In this document: positions 27,650-37,826 of the stretch, piece after piece
Layout of the letters: every line of letters begins with the position of its first letter
Position numbering within the stretch: position 1 is the first letter of the stretch
From: Deltaproteobacteria bacterium
GTDB lineage: Bacteria; Desulfobacterota; Dissulfuribacteria; Dissulfuribacterales; QOAL01
DNA length: 64,000 nt
Assembly: GCA_024275145.1 (NCBI GenBank)
Contig: JAJRZR010000035.1
Coordinates: 1-64,000, forward strand
Direction of reading: 5' to 3'
The notes under the pieces: model-generated
The model's input: the letters and a program-made list of their open reading frames with translations, nothing else
Told to the model about the DNA's origin: nothing
Databases searched by the model: none
Made by a program: the position numbers and the translations under genes

Positions 27650-29443
27650 TTAGGTAATAGTGTCAGCAAGCCTTTGGGCATCCCTGACCATCTCGTCTAT
27701 CATATCCAACCCCCTTTTCCAGAATCCTGGATTATGCAGGTCTATCCCAAACGGCTTCAGCAGGGCGTAGGGTGTATCGCTTCCCCCGGCCCTCAATAGA
27801 TCCATATATTTTTCTACAAAGCCTTCACTCCCCTGCCTGTACATGGCAAACAGGGAAAGGACAAGCAACTCTCCGAAGGCATAGGCGTATACGTATCCAG
27901 GGGCATGAATAAAATGGCCGATATAGGACCACCAGACCCCATAATCCTCGGTAAGGGTGACACTTTCATCAAACATCCTTTTCTGGGTATCGAGCCATAT
28001 CCTAGAAAAATCCTCTGCAGAAAGTTCACCTTGGGTGCGCCTCATGCGATGCACTGCGTCCTCGAAACGGTTCATGGCAATCTGCCTGAATACCGTGGCA
28101 AATATGGATTCAATCTTGGCGGCGGCCAGGCCAAGTCTCTCCTCAGGGCCTTCCAGGCCTGCCATGATATCCGTGTATACCAGCATCTCGCCAAAGACCG
28201 AAGCGGTCTCAGCCAGTACCAAAGGGGTCTGGCTGTTGAAATAGCCCTTCTCCCCAGCCAGGACCTGGTGAACCCCGTGACCGAGTTCGTGGGCCACGGT
28301 CTCCACGTCCCTGAGATTACCTGTATAGTTCACCAGCACATAGGGATGTGCCTCGGGTACTGCCGGGTGAGCGAAGGCACCACTGGCCTTACCGGTCTCT
28401 ACCGGGGCATGAATCCATTTCTTCTCGAAGAAATCCCTTGCGATTTCCTCCATCTCTGCCGAGAACCGTCCGAAGGAGCCAAGCACCCGCCTGCGGCACT
28501 CCTCCCAGGAAACCTGTTCCCGGGGCATGTAGGGTAAGGGAGCGTACCTGTCATAATCGTAGATTGTTTCCAGGCCGAGTATTTTTCTCTTGGTATTGTA
28601 ATATCGTTTAACTATATCATAACGTCCTGTAACCGCCTCGACCAATGCAGCCACCGTATCGTCGTCCACCTCATTGGACAGATTCATCGCACTGATCCAT
28701 TCAGGATACCTTCTCACCCTGTCCTCGATCATCTTTTCCCCAAGGACGGTATTGAACGTATGGGTCAATACATGAAGGTCCTTCTTAAGGCCACAGGTTA
28801 GTTCCTGGGCTGCCTTTTTCCTTACTTCCCTGTCAGGTGAGTAGAGATCCGACAGGACCTCTTCCTGAGTACGTCCGCTCTCACCATAACGTTCCATGGC
28901 AAGCACCTTTTCAAAGAGGCTTATCCAGCTCGTATGGCCCACCGGGCTGAACTCGATAAGCAGCTTCTCTTCAGGCTCTGAAAGTAGATGAGGCCGGTAC
29001 CTCCTGGCGGCCCTGAGGTAATGTTCATAATCTGCCAGAATGGGATCCGAAAGCAGGACATCGGCCTTGTCATCTGGGATCTTGGCCCATTCCAGATCGA
29101 AGAACACCACCTCCTTGCCTATTGCACTTACAAATTCCTTTATCTTCTGGAGAAATGCCCCAGTCTCTGGCTGGTTAACCCTGGTTGAAAAATTCAGGTA
29201 GGCGAAGGCAGAAAGCTTGGCCAACAGGCTGGAGAGCCCCTCAAGGCCCATTACACACCCGAGTAGCGAGTGGGCATCAAGGCTGGCTATCCTGCCGGCA
29301 TAATCAGCAGAGAGCCTCGAGGCCATCTCACGGCACGTGTCCATATCCCTTTCGATCTGTGGATCGTCTGGCCCACGGTAGAGATCTTCCAGCCTCCACA
29401 GTATATCAGAAGTGCCAAGCATGGCATTTATATTATCAGGCAT
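27650..29443 (-). CDS. pepF: M3-family oligoendopeptidase F
   Basis: VAHELGHGVHQ zinc motif; 597 aa PepF-like. Confidence 0.93.
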   Translation of the reverse strand: MPDNINAMLGTSDILWRLEDLYRGPDDPQIERDMDTCREMASRLSADYAGRIASLDAHSLLGCVMGLEGLSSLLAKLSAFAYLNFSTRVNQPETGAFLQKIKEFVSAIGKEVVFFDLEWAKIPDDKADVLLSDPILADYEHYLRAARRYRPHLLSEPEEKLLIEFSPVGHTSWISLFEKVLAMERYGESGRTQEEVLSDLYSPDREVRKKAAQELTCGLKKDLHVLTHTFNTVLGEKMIEDRVRRYPEWISAMNLSNEVDDDTVAALVEAVTGRYDIVKRYYNTKRKILGLETIYDYDRYAPLPYMPREQVSWEECRRRVLGSFGRFSAEMEEIARDFFEKKWIHAPVETGKASGAFAHPAVPEAHPYVLVNYTGNLRDVETVAHELGHGVHQVLAGEKGYFNSQTPLVLAETASVFGEMLVYTDIMAGLEGPEERLGLAAAKIESIFATVFRQIAMNRFEDAVHRMRRTQGELSAEDFSRIWLDTQKRMFDESVTLTEDYGVWWSYIGHFIHAPGYVYAYAFGELLVLSLFAMYRQGSEGFVEKYMDLLRAGGSDTPYALLKPFGIDLHNPGFWKRGLDMIDEMVRDAQRLADTIT

Positions 29444-29653
29444 AACAAAATTCCTCCTAAACTTCGTGCGTCCCTTATCTTTTATGTCGCCCCGAAGGGT
29501 AAAAAAAACAGCCTGTGGGCATTAGATATCTTCTCATGTAATCGAATCAAGGGCCTTTAAAAAAAGCGATCCCACGTCAGGCCTACCGGGCGGCCAGGAT
29601 CATTGACGTATCGGCGAAATATAGTATAAATCGCTTGATTCTATCGATGACGT

Positions 29654-29741
29654 GCCCGGGTGGTGAAATTGGTAGACACAAGGGACTTAAAATCCCTCGG
29701 CCTTTCCGGCCGTGCCGGTTCGACTCCGGCCCCGGGCACCA
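29654..29741 (+). tRNA. tRNA-Leu(TAA)
   Basis: gcccgggtggtgaaattggtagacac...ggttcgactccggccccgggcacca; long variable arm; anticodon TAA; encoded CCA. Confidence 0.95.
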
Positions 29742-29778
29742 GTTCCCTATGTATATCCGGCCAAATGGCCTTCAGCCC

Positions 29779-29858
29779 AAACTTTCATACCTAGCCTTTG
29801 CACAGGCACCCCCGGACATAAAAATCCAGCCATGATGAAGGGCGCATTTTCACGCTCA
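29779..29858 (+). repeat. IR-80 repeat copy
   Basis: aaactttcatacctagcctttgcacaggcacccccggacataaaaatccagcc...ggcgcattttcacgc. Confidence 0.65.
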
Positions 29859-30320
29859 ATTTTTCACTTCAAGTACCGAACGAATTTGATCGGATTTCAG
29901 GGCACCATTCAAGTAAATATCCATATATTTAACTATTTTAAATAAAAAATTTTTATCAGATGCTGGGAGTGCATGATTTGTGTTCAGGGAATCGTGACTG
30001 CACATCCTGTCTATACAGGAATTCATATCCCTAGAAAACGAGATGGCGAAGTGTACGGTCAGAAAGCATAACACAAGTAGCTGCTTGTCCCAAGACATGG
30101 CTTTGCTATCAATAACATAATTATTCCTGTTTTTATACCTGCAGGATACATGTTCCACCCCCTCCTACAGACCCAGTTCGAACCATCCCCTCGAAACCGG
30201 GATATTTCATGCTATCGTTTTTTTCAAAATCTCTCACAAAGTTTATTGACAATTATTATCATCTATGATAGTTTGTTATTAATTGTAAAAGAGTCGCAAT
30301 TACATTAAGGAGGCCCTGAA

Positions 30321-30593
30321 ATGACTATAAGGACAATCGAAGAACTCAAGAAAAAACGGGACCTGATACAACAAATTGACTGGACCATGACGCCTGAAAA
30401 GGCCGTTGACATGTACCTGGAATGGGGAGCAGGTTGGACCAGGGGAAATGATTTCGCCAGGAGCGACGACCAATCGATATATTTTGTGATATATGATTGG
30501 GAGAGCCCACCCCAGGTCACGATGTTAAGAAGATCTGCAAAGGAGGTGGAAGAGCTGGCGAAGATCCCTGTTGAGCCTGGCTTGATCAGGTAA
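30321..30593 (+). CDS. DVU0772-like small conserved protein
   Basis: MTIRTIEELKKKRDLIQQIDWTMTPEKAVDMYLEWGAGWTRG; family name from memory; SD aaggagg upstream. Confidence 0.6.
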   Translation: MTIRTIEELKKKRDLIQQIDWTMTPEKAVDMYLEWGAGWTRGNDFARSDDQSIYFVIYDWESPPQVTMLRRSAKEVEELAKIPVEPGLIR

Positions 30594-31043
30594 TCGATAG
30601 AGATGTTCGGTTACAAGGCAGGGGTTGGGGTATACCCGCTCAGCAAGAAATTGAAGAAATGGCTTTCCGACAAGCTGTCAGGACCTTCGGTAGACGTCCA
30701 CTGAAGGCCTGTGCCAGGGTTCAAATCTTCCTCCTTTTCCATTGGAAGGCCTGTCTTAACACCAAAAGGGCGGGGTTGGCTGATCCCGCCCTCACGGCAA
30801 CGATTCCAGCACAGAGACATCTTGCAATTAATGGATCCTACTGCTAAAAAATGCCCCTCCCACGAATCTAACCATTCACAGGACTAACCATGGCTGGGTT
30901 TCATGCCGGTCTTTCCAGGCCCTTGCAGCAAACCAAATTCTTCCACAGGGCCTTGACTCAATCCATACTCATGCTACAAAGTCTAACTGACGCCCTTTAC
31001 GGGCCGGAGATCTCCAAAAGCATACAGGGAGTAAAAACAAGAG

Positions 31044-32057
31044 ATGAGTACCTGGTATGTAGGCATAGGTGGAAAGGCAGAAGGCCCCTTCCCGGAAGAG
31101 GACATACGAAACCGTGTCCTTCAGGGAAGGCTTGGGCGTGATACACTGGTCTGGAAGGAAGGTATGGGGGAGTGGGCCCCCATCTCCACCGTGCCCGAGC
31201 TGAACAACCCATCCCGAGGTCCTGCCATGTCCCCTTCACCTCCTGTTCCGCCAAGGGGGAGAATAGCACACGAGATAGATTACAAGATCTATGGCAACGA
31301 GATGCAATTTGTCGAAATCGAGCTGGATCCAGGGGAAAGTGCAGTGGCGGAGGCTGGTGCCATGATGTATATGACAGACGGCATCGTTATGGAAACCATC
31401 TTCGGAGATGGAAGCTCCACACAATCAGGCGGCTTTTTTGATAAGCTTATAGGGGCTGGCAAGCGGTTGATTACCGGGGAAAGCCTCTTTTGCACGGTCT
31501 TTACCCAACAGGGTTCCGGCAAGGGCAAGGTGGCGTTCAGTTCCCCGTATCCAGGAAAGATCATCCCCATCGATCTAAAAGAACACGATGGGGAGATTAT
31601 CTGCCAAAAGGACGCATTTCTCTGTGCTGCAAAGGGCGTTTCAATCGGAGTGGCGTTCCAGAAAAAGATAGGGGCTGCGCTTTTTGGTGGAGAAGGCTTC
31701 ATCATGGAACGACTTGATGGCGATGGCCTTACCTTCGTGCATGCAGGTGGTACCATCGTTGAACGTCAATTGGACCACGGGGAAAGGCTCAGGGTTGACA
31801 CCGGATGTTTGGTTGCCCTGACAAGGGATGTCGACTATGACATAGAATTCGTCGGAAATGTAAAATCGGCAATATTCGGCGGAGAAGGCTTCTTCTTCGC
31901 ACAACTTACAGGGCCAGGGCATGTCTGGCTCCAGTCGTTACCCTTCTCCCGCCTGGCTGGCAGGATCTATGAAGCCGCCCCCCAAAACAACGGAGGACAA
32001 AGCACTACAGGCGAAGGCTCACTGCTAGGCGGGCTTGGAAACCTCTTCCAGGATTAA
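31044..32057 (+). CDS. TIGR00266/AIM24-family protein with N-terminal GYF_2-like domain
   Basis: [76 protein letters not shown]. Confidence 0.88.
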   Translation: MSTWYVGIGGKAEGPFPEEDIRNRVLQGRLGRDTLVWKEGMGEWAPISTVPELNNPSRGPAMSPSPPVPPRGRIAHEIDYKIYGNEMQFVEIELDPGESAVAEAGAMMYMTDGIVMETIFGDGSSTQSGGFFDKLIGAGKRLITGESLFCTVFTQQGSGKGKVAFSSPYPGKIIPIDLKEHDGEIICQKDAFLCAAKGVSIGVAFQKKIGAALFGGEGFIMERLDGDGLTFVHAGGTIVERQLDHGERLRVDTGCLVALTRDVDYDIEFVGNVKSAIFGGEGFFFAQLTGPGHVWLQSLPFSRLAGRIYEAAPQNNGGQSTTGEGSLLGGLGNLFQD

Positions 32058-32216
32058 TGCCAGCAAAGGCCCGAAAATGAACCCAAGACCCAAATCCCTA
32101 CGCAGCCAGCACCTCAATACCGAACCTGCGGGCACTAGGATACGGCTCCGAAGGACGACGTATCCCTATGGCAAATCTTCATATCTACACACCTACTTGC
32201 GCGGATACCTTCAGAC

Positions 32217-33587
32217 ATGAAGACACGATCCAAGCTCAGGACATATCTTCGTATGAATCACCCGGTGGCCTTCCTGTCTGCCGCCATCCTTGCTGCCTGT
32301 TTCGCCATAGCCTGGATGATCCACGGCAATGAAAAACATACCCCCGTCACTCCAGGGTCCCCCTTGTCAGTTTCCCATCCACAGGACGTCAAAAAACCGG
32401 ACACCCCGATTGCGGACCAGCATATGAGACCTGCTAGGATCATAAGGGGGGTCATACGTTCCGGTGAAACCTTCAACAGCACCCTTGCCAGGCAAAAGGT
32501 GGATAAGAGGGTCAGTGCCGAAATAATACGTGGTCTTTCTACGGTTATCGATTTCAAAAGATGCAGGCCAGGGGAATCATTTTGCCTCAGTCTTGATCAA
32601 AAGGGACACCTCATGCAATGCCTTTATGAGAAATCACCTTTCGAAGTCTACAGGTTGCGGCCGTCGCATGAAGATCTACAAGTCCTCGAGGCAATACGGG
32701 TACCTGTAAGCCTTGAACTCCGGGTTTCCAGGATATCCGGCATAATAGAAAGCTCTCTTTTCAACTCGTTTATTAAGGCAGGAGCTACCAGCAGGCTCAC
32801 GGTGGCCTTCGCAGACATATTTGCATCCCAGATAGACTTCAATACCGAATCAAGGTCTGACGACTATTTCGAATTGATATACGAGAGGTATTTTAAAGAC
32901 GGGGTTTTCGTGGGCTATGGCAGGATTCTTGCTGCTAGATATTGCAGCCCAGGGCTCAGGGACCTGGAGGCCTACTATTATGAACCGGCGGGCAAGGAAT
33001 CCGGTCGCTATTACGATGCCAGTGGTGCAGAGCTTGGTGCATCCTTTTTAAGGTCCCCGCTTCCTGTCTACAGGCTAACCTCAAAATTCACCAGAAGACG
33101 CCTCCACCCCATACTCAAGGTCTACAGACCTCATTATGGCGTGGATCTGGCAGCACCTGTCGGAACACCTGTAATGGCCGCGGCAGATGGGTGGGTCAAA
33201 TTCGTGGGCTGGCAGAGAGGATTTGGCAGGATAGTGATCCTAGGCCACAGGGGTGGATACAGGACGTATTACGGGCATCTCTCAAGGTTCGGCCATGGTA
33301 TCAAGAAAGGGGTCAAGGTAAGACAAAAACAGGTAATAGGATACGTGGGTTCAAGTGGCCTAGCAACAGGACCACACCTGGATTACCGAATAAAACAAAA
33401 TGGGGTATTCAGGAACCCTTTCAGCCTGAAATTCAAACCCAGGTCCAGGCTTAGGGGCCTTAAGCTTGAACGTTTCAAGGCATACGTTGGAAAATGGCGT
33501 CACGAACTCAAGGAAGGAAATGACAAGGGGACGCTATTTGTTGTGACAAAAAAATTCATAGGCCCGCCAAATGGTTGGAGTGGCTAA
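32217..33587 (+). CDS. M23-family metallopeptidase (murein endopeptidase)
   Basis: RPHYGVDLAAPVGTPVMAAADGWVKFVG...YRTYYGHLSRFG...GSSGLATGPHLDYRIKQNG. Confidence 0.93.
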   Translation: MKTRSKLRTYLRMNHPVAFLSAAILAACFAIAWMIHGNEKHTPVTPGSPLSVSHPQDVKKPDTPIADQHMRPARIIRGVIRSGETFNSTLARQKVDKRVSAEIIRGLSTVIDFKRCRPGESFCLSLDQKGHLMQCLYEKSPFEVYRLRPSHEDLQVLEAIRVPVSLELRVSRISGIIESSLFNSFIKAGATSRLTVAFADIFASQIDFNTESRSDDYFELIYERYFKDGVFVGYGRILAARYCSPGLRDLEAYYYEPAGKESGRYYDASGAELGASFLRSPLPVYRLTSKFTRRRLHPILKVYRPHYGVDLAAPVGTPVMAAADGWVKFVGWQRGFGRIVILGHRGGYRTYYGHLSRFGHGIKKGVKVRQKQVIGYVGSSGLATGPHLDYRIKQNGVFRNPFSLKFKPRSRLRGLKLERFKAYVGKWRHELKEGNDKGTLFVVTKKFIGPPNGWSG

Positions 33588-33590
33588 GCA

Positions 33591-34568
33591 ATGCCGGTAA
33601 AGACAACCTTCATGACCAGGCTGAAATCGACCACAGGCTTTGTCCTCCTGGCAGCGGCAAGCATCGCGGCCTCTATGGGGGGGTCTTCGATCTCCGGAGC
33701 CATGGCCGGGCAAAAAATCCAGGCTGGCGATCCAAACGCATGGAGGCCTTCCTCGGTACAATCCGTTACGAATATCAAACCGCAATTATCCACTATTCCC
33801 CCTGTATGGAGGAATCTTGCAAGGCGTCTCATACGAGACGGCATGGAAGGCTCCATGGTCTGTGCATTATTCCAGAGAGGTGACGTAAGGTTCGATCCCA
33901 GGGTGATGCCCAGAAAGCTTGCCCACAGGGAAAGTAGGCTAAATTACGAAAAATTTCTCAACCCGGTCAGGCTAAACAGGGCAAGGGCCTACCTGCAAGA
34001 CAACAAGGCCCTGCTCGACCAGGTACAGAGGGATTACGGCGTGCCAAAGGAGATAAAGGTAGCAATCCTTCTGATTGAAACGGATCTTGGACGTTATCTG
34101 GGGGCAGGACCAGCCTTCAACATACTGGCCAGCATGGCAGTGGCATCAAACTTTGAAACCGTAAAACAATGGATCCCCAAGGAGTTGCTTGAAGGCAAGG
34201 AAGGGGAACGTACCAGGAGGCTACTGCGAAAAAAATCCCGGTGGGCCTACGGAGAGTTAAAGGCACTAATCCGGTATTCACAGGCAAACAGATGCGACCC
34301 ACTATCCATAAAGGGTTCCATATTTGGGGCCATAGGGCTGTGCCAGTTCATGCCCACGAATGCCCTGAAGTTTGGGGTTGACTATAACCATGATGGCAAG
34401 GTAGACCTGTTCTCAAAGGCAGACGCCCTGGCGAGCATGGCAAACTATCTTAGACACTTTGGATGGAAAAAGGGCCTGTCCCAAGATGAGCAGGAACAGG
34501 TAATATTGAAATACAACTACAGCCGACCATATGCCAGGACCGTCCTCGAGGTAGCCAAAAGAATATAG
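33591..34568 (+). CDS. MltB-family lytic murein transglycosylase
   Basis: AILLIETDLGRYLG; IFGAIGLCQFMPTNALKFGVDYNHDGKVDLFSKADALASMANYLRHFGWKKG. Confidence 0.92.
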   Translation: MPVKTTFMTRLKSTTGFVLLAAASIAASMGGSSISGAMAGQKIQAGDPNAWRPSSVQSVTNIKPQLSTIPPVWRNLARRLIRDGMEGSMVCALFQRGDVRFDPRVMPRKLAHRESRLNYEKFLNPVRLNRARAYLQDNKALLDQVQRDYGVPKEIKVAILLIETDLGRYLGAGPAFNILASMAVASNFETVKQWIPKELLEGKEGERTRRLLRKKSRWAYGELKALIRYSQANRCDPLSIKGSIFGAIGLCQFMPTNALKFGVDYNHDGKVDLFSKADALASMANYLRHFGWKKGLSQDEQEQVILKYNYSRPYARTVLEVAKRI

Positions 34569-34574
34569 GCACTT

Positions 34575-35789
34575 ATGCCGAATTCACGAATCATCAAAGC
34601 CATGCCCCCTGAGCGTTCTGAGCTAGAGGCCAGGATCAAGCAGTTCCAGGCTCAAATGAGGGATTGCGGGGTCGATCTTTCCCTGCTCAGGCAAAATGCG
34701 GATCTCTATTATTTTACGGGTACCGTGCAGGATGCCCATCTATTGATTCCAGCCGATGGCCCCCCTCTGTTTCTGGTATGGAGGGTCTATGAACGGGCAC
34801 TTGAGGAATCCCCGCTTGAGAACATCGAATACCTGCCTAGGCTAAAAAAATTACCCGACATCCTGCGTGCCTTTGGCCTGAAGGACATATCATGCCTTGG
34901 CCTGGAGATGGACGTGCTCCCTGCCTCTCTTTTTCTATATTACACAAAGGAGATATGGCCCGATGTACCTGTCAAGGATATTACCCACCAGGTCCGCCTG
35001 ACACGTTGCAGAAAGTCCGCATGGGAACTTTCATGTATAGAAGAGGCCTGTCGCCAGATCTCTTCTGTCATTGAGGATATGCCCCTGATACTTAAGCCCG
35101 GCATCAACGAACTCGAGCTGGCGGCAGAAATTGAAGCCAGGCTTAGGTGTCTGGGGCACCCTGGATACCTCAGGATGAGAGGCTGGAACCAGGAACTTGG
35201 GGTTGGACAAATCATATCGGGTCCGCAAGGGAGCTGGCCTGCCTGGACAAATACCCCCGCCGGCGGCAGAGGAATCAATTCCGCCTACGGCCAAGGTGCC
35301 ACCGACAGGATCATCGACCATGGTGAACCGGTGAATATTGACCTGGGCGGGTCAGTAAACGGCTACGTCTGCGATCAAACCCGGCCCTTCTGTATAGGCC
35401 GCCCCCCTGAAAGGTTACAAGAGGCCTTTAGTTTGGTAGCATCACTGCTCAAGGAACTGGAAGGCAACCTCGCCCCTGGAATCAGGTCGTCCGTGCTCTA
35501 TGACCTTGCACTCGATTTCGTAAAGGGCACCGGGTTTGAGAACGGATTCATGGGATGGGGAAGAAACCAGGTACGATTCATAGGTCATGGCCTTGGAATC
35601 GAAATAGACGAATATCCCTTTATCTCAAGGGGCAACTCCATGGTTCTGGAGAAGGGAATGATCCTTGCGCTTGAACCCAAAATAGCCCTGGATGGAATAG
35701 GATTGATAGGCCTGGAAGATACCTATCTCATAACCGCAGACGGTGCACGCAGGCTTACCCTCGGGCCACAGGAGCTGACAATCCTGTAA
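34575..35789 (+). CDS. M24-family Xaa-Pro peptidase
   Basis: Creatinase/aminopeptidase P-like fold sequence; GHGLGIEIDEYPFI. Confidence 0.9.
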   Translation: MPNSRIIKAMPPERSELEARIKQFQAQMRDCGVDLSLLRQNADLYYFTGTVQDAHLLIPADGPPLFLVWRVYERALEESPLENIEYLPRLKKLPDILRAFGLKDISCLGLEMDVLPASLFLYYTKEIWPDVPVKDITHQVRLTRCRKSAWELSCIEEACRQISSVIEDMPLILKPGINELELAAEIEARLRCLGHPGYLRMRGWNQELGVGQIISGPQGSWPAWTNTPAGGRGINSAYGQGATDRIIDHGEPVNIDLGGSVNGYVCDQTRPFCIGRPPERLQEAFSLVASLLKELEGNLAPGIRSSVLYDLALDFVKGTGFENGFMGWGRNQVRFIGHGLGIEIDEYPFISRGNSMVLEKGMILALEPKIALDGIGLIGLEDTYLITADGARRLTLGPQELTIL

Positions 35790-35817
35790 TAGCGCCCTTG
35801 GCAGGGAGGAACCGGTG

Positions 35818-36879
35818 ATGAAGAAGATCGATACCCTGATACTTGGAGCAGGCTATGCAGGCGTTCCGATCGCGTTCAGGCTGCAAAGAAGGTCTATCCC
35901 ATACCTTATCGTCAACAAAAGGCCCTATCAGAGCCTTATTGCCCTGCTGCCGGAGCTTACCACAGGGGCCATAAAGGACGACGAAGGGATATTATGGTTG
36001 AGGGACATCCTAGCCCATATCATGGTGGCCGAGGTAAGGGAGATAGACCCTGAACATAACACCGTGAGCGTTGAAAACCAGGATGGCCTGGAAAGAATAG
36101 AGTACCGTACCCTTACCATCTGCCTGGGATGGGTTGCAGACACCTTTCTGCCTGCCCGTGGCGTTAAAATAGTGGAAGACCTTCCATCTGCACTTGCGGT
36201 ACGCAAACTGCTGTACGAGAAGCCGCGTAGGGTCGTGGTATGCGGTGGGGGATTCGTAGGCGTGGAAACCGCAGGTCAACTCGCAGAGCTTTCAGGACAC
36301 ATGGGCTATGAGGTCATCCTGCTGGAGGCGGCAAGTGACATATTGGCTGGTTTGCCTGAAAAGATACGTGCACACGCCAGGAAGGTCCTGGAGGAAAAGG
36401 GTGTCAACATAGTCTGTAACAGCCACCTTACAGAGATACGGGAAAAGGAGGTCCTGCTGGACACTGGACAGAGGATAAACGGGGATATCATACTGTGGGC
36501 CTTGGGTGTCAAGGCCAACCCAATCGTTGCACAGGCAGGCTTCTCAACAGACTCCAAGGGCCGGGGGCTTGTGGACACCTACCTCAGATCGGTCGATTTC
36601 GAAAACGTCTTCTTCGCTGGGGATTGTGCCGGTACGAAACAGCCCATGTTGGGTCAAATCGCTGTACAACAGGGAAAATACCTGGGAGAATACCTGCCAA
36701 GGCTTGCGAAGGGTGAGGAAATCCCTGTCCCTGATTTCAAATACAAGGGACTCACTGTCAGCATAGGGGAAGATGACGCAATAGCTGCAATTGGCGGAAA
36801 GGTAAGTTTTTCCGGGCTGCTGGCGGTTGTGCTCAAAAAGATAATAGGAAAGAAATACTTCCTCGACATAACATTATAG
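35818..36879 (+). CDS. NDH-2-like FAD-dependent NADH dehydrogenase
   Basis: TLILGAGYAGVPIAFRLQRR; VVVCGGGFVGVETAGQLAEL; VFFAGDCAG. Confidence 0.88.
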   Translation: MKKIDTLILGAGYAGVPIAFRLQRRSIPYLIVNKRPYQSLIALLPELTTGAIKDDEGILWLRDILAHIMVAEVREIDPEHNTVSVENQDGLERIEYRTLTICLGWVADTFLPARGVKIVEDLPSALAVRKLLYEKPRRVVVCGGGFVGVETAGQLAELSGHMGYEVILLEAASDILAGLPEKIRAHARKVLEEKGVNIVCNSHLTEIREKEVLLDTGQRINGDIILWALGVKANPIVAQAGFSTDSKGRGLVDTYLRSVDFENVFFAGDCAGTKQPMLGQIAVQQGKYLGEYLPRLAKGEEIPVPDFKYKGLTVSIGEDDAIAAIGGKVSFSGLLAVVLKKIIGKKYFLDITL

Positions 36880-37032
36880 GCTCCTTTAAATTCCCACGGG
36901 TGCAAGGGAGACATTGTGCCTTTGCCATATGGTTTTCTGGTACATGGGGCGTAGAAGGTTTTAAAATACACCCCCATCAGGGATGTATTTTCATGTCAGG
37001 GGGCGCCTGTACGGGGCCTGCTCAGGCATGAA

Positions 37033-37288
37033 CCCGGATTATGCAGCGCGCAAGTTTGCCGAAGACGCAAGAGGGAAGGACACGCAGACGTACTTGTGTA
37101 CTTCAACTGCCCGATAACGCATCAAATTCGGTAAATTGCGCGCCCCTTGCGGCTTCAAATGCCGGATGATTTCGTTTAGAAGTTGTTGCACCTTTCGGAT
37201 GAACTGAATAGAATGCTGATTTGCTTGTAACATCTTGTATTTTTACGCAATTCTATTTATTCAGTATTTGAAGTGCATAATTTGGGAT
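37033..37288 (+). mobile_element. MITE-like interspersed element, copy C
   Basis: ggattatgcagcgcgcaagtttgccgaag...tcagtatttgaagtgcataatttgggat. Confidence 0.7.
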
Positions 37289-37302
37289 GAAAGTTTTGGG
37301 AC

Positions 37303-37332
37303 AAAAAAAACCCCAACCATGATGGCTGGGGC
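37303..37332 (-). terminator. Rho-independent terminator (minus strand)
   Basis: Minus strand CCCCAGCCATCATGGTTGGGGTTTTTTTT. Confidence 0.85.
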
Positions 37333-37826
37333 TAAGGAGAGGAGGAGGAGGAAAGAGAGATTGAATATGTAATCCTTCAATCTTATTATTCTGTTCGGAA
37401 ACATTTAGAAGAAACTTTAGCGTCTGCACAATTTTTTTTATTTTTTTCCCATCCACGGCCCTTTTTGGTATGGATGGCAACCCCAAAGCCCGCCGATAGC
37501 CGGAAAGGGCTCTAAGATCCGGCAGATATTCCATAAAAACGGAAACAAGCAATTCGCTTGCTATTTTTCTACAAGTCCTGTAACTTCGCCATCCTGTGCC
37601 AGGTTTAGATGATTGGCAATCCAGGTGCGGCCCCCTTCGGAAGCGCCCATTTACCATGAAGGCACACACCGTGGACACGTATCCCGATGCTATGGAATAC
37701 TGTATCGAATTGCAGGCCGCTGGCAGCTTACAGGGGAGATCGTCCTTTGTCGGGGACCCTATCCTCATATCGCAGGGTGACTGCCCAACGGACAGGCTGG
37801 CATGAAGGTATTAGGATATTTAGATT

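Noticed and set aside
29859-29995. Fifth MITE-like copy (right end tcagatgctgggagtgcatgatttgtg)
   Set aside because: Only a weak match to the right end and no recognisable left end; could be chance in AT-rich DNA.
30745-30800. Minus-strand terminator GGGCGGGATCAGCCAACCCCGCCCTTTT
   Set aside because: Hairpin is good but the T-run is short and no minus-strand gene precedes it; direction ambiguous.
36900-37010. Additional IR-80 copies before MITE copy C
   Set aside because: Fragments such as gatgtattttcatgtc and, on the minus strand, aaaccttctacgccccatg match parts of the consensus but no full unit is convincing.
37253-37768. 171-aa minus-strand ORF
   Set aside because: Runs through a strong terminator and into a MITE end; not credible as a single coding sequence.
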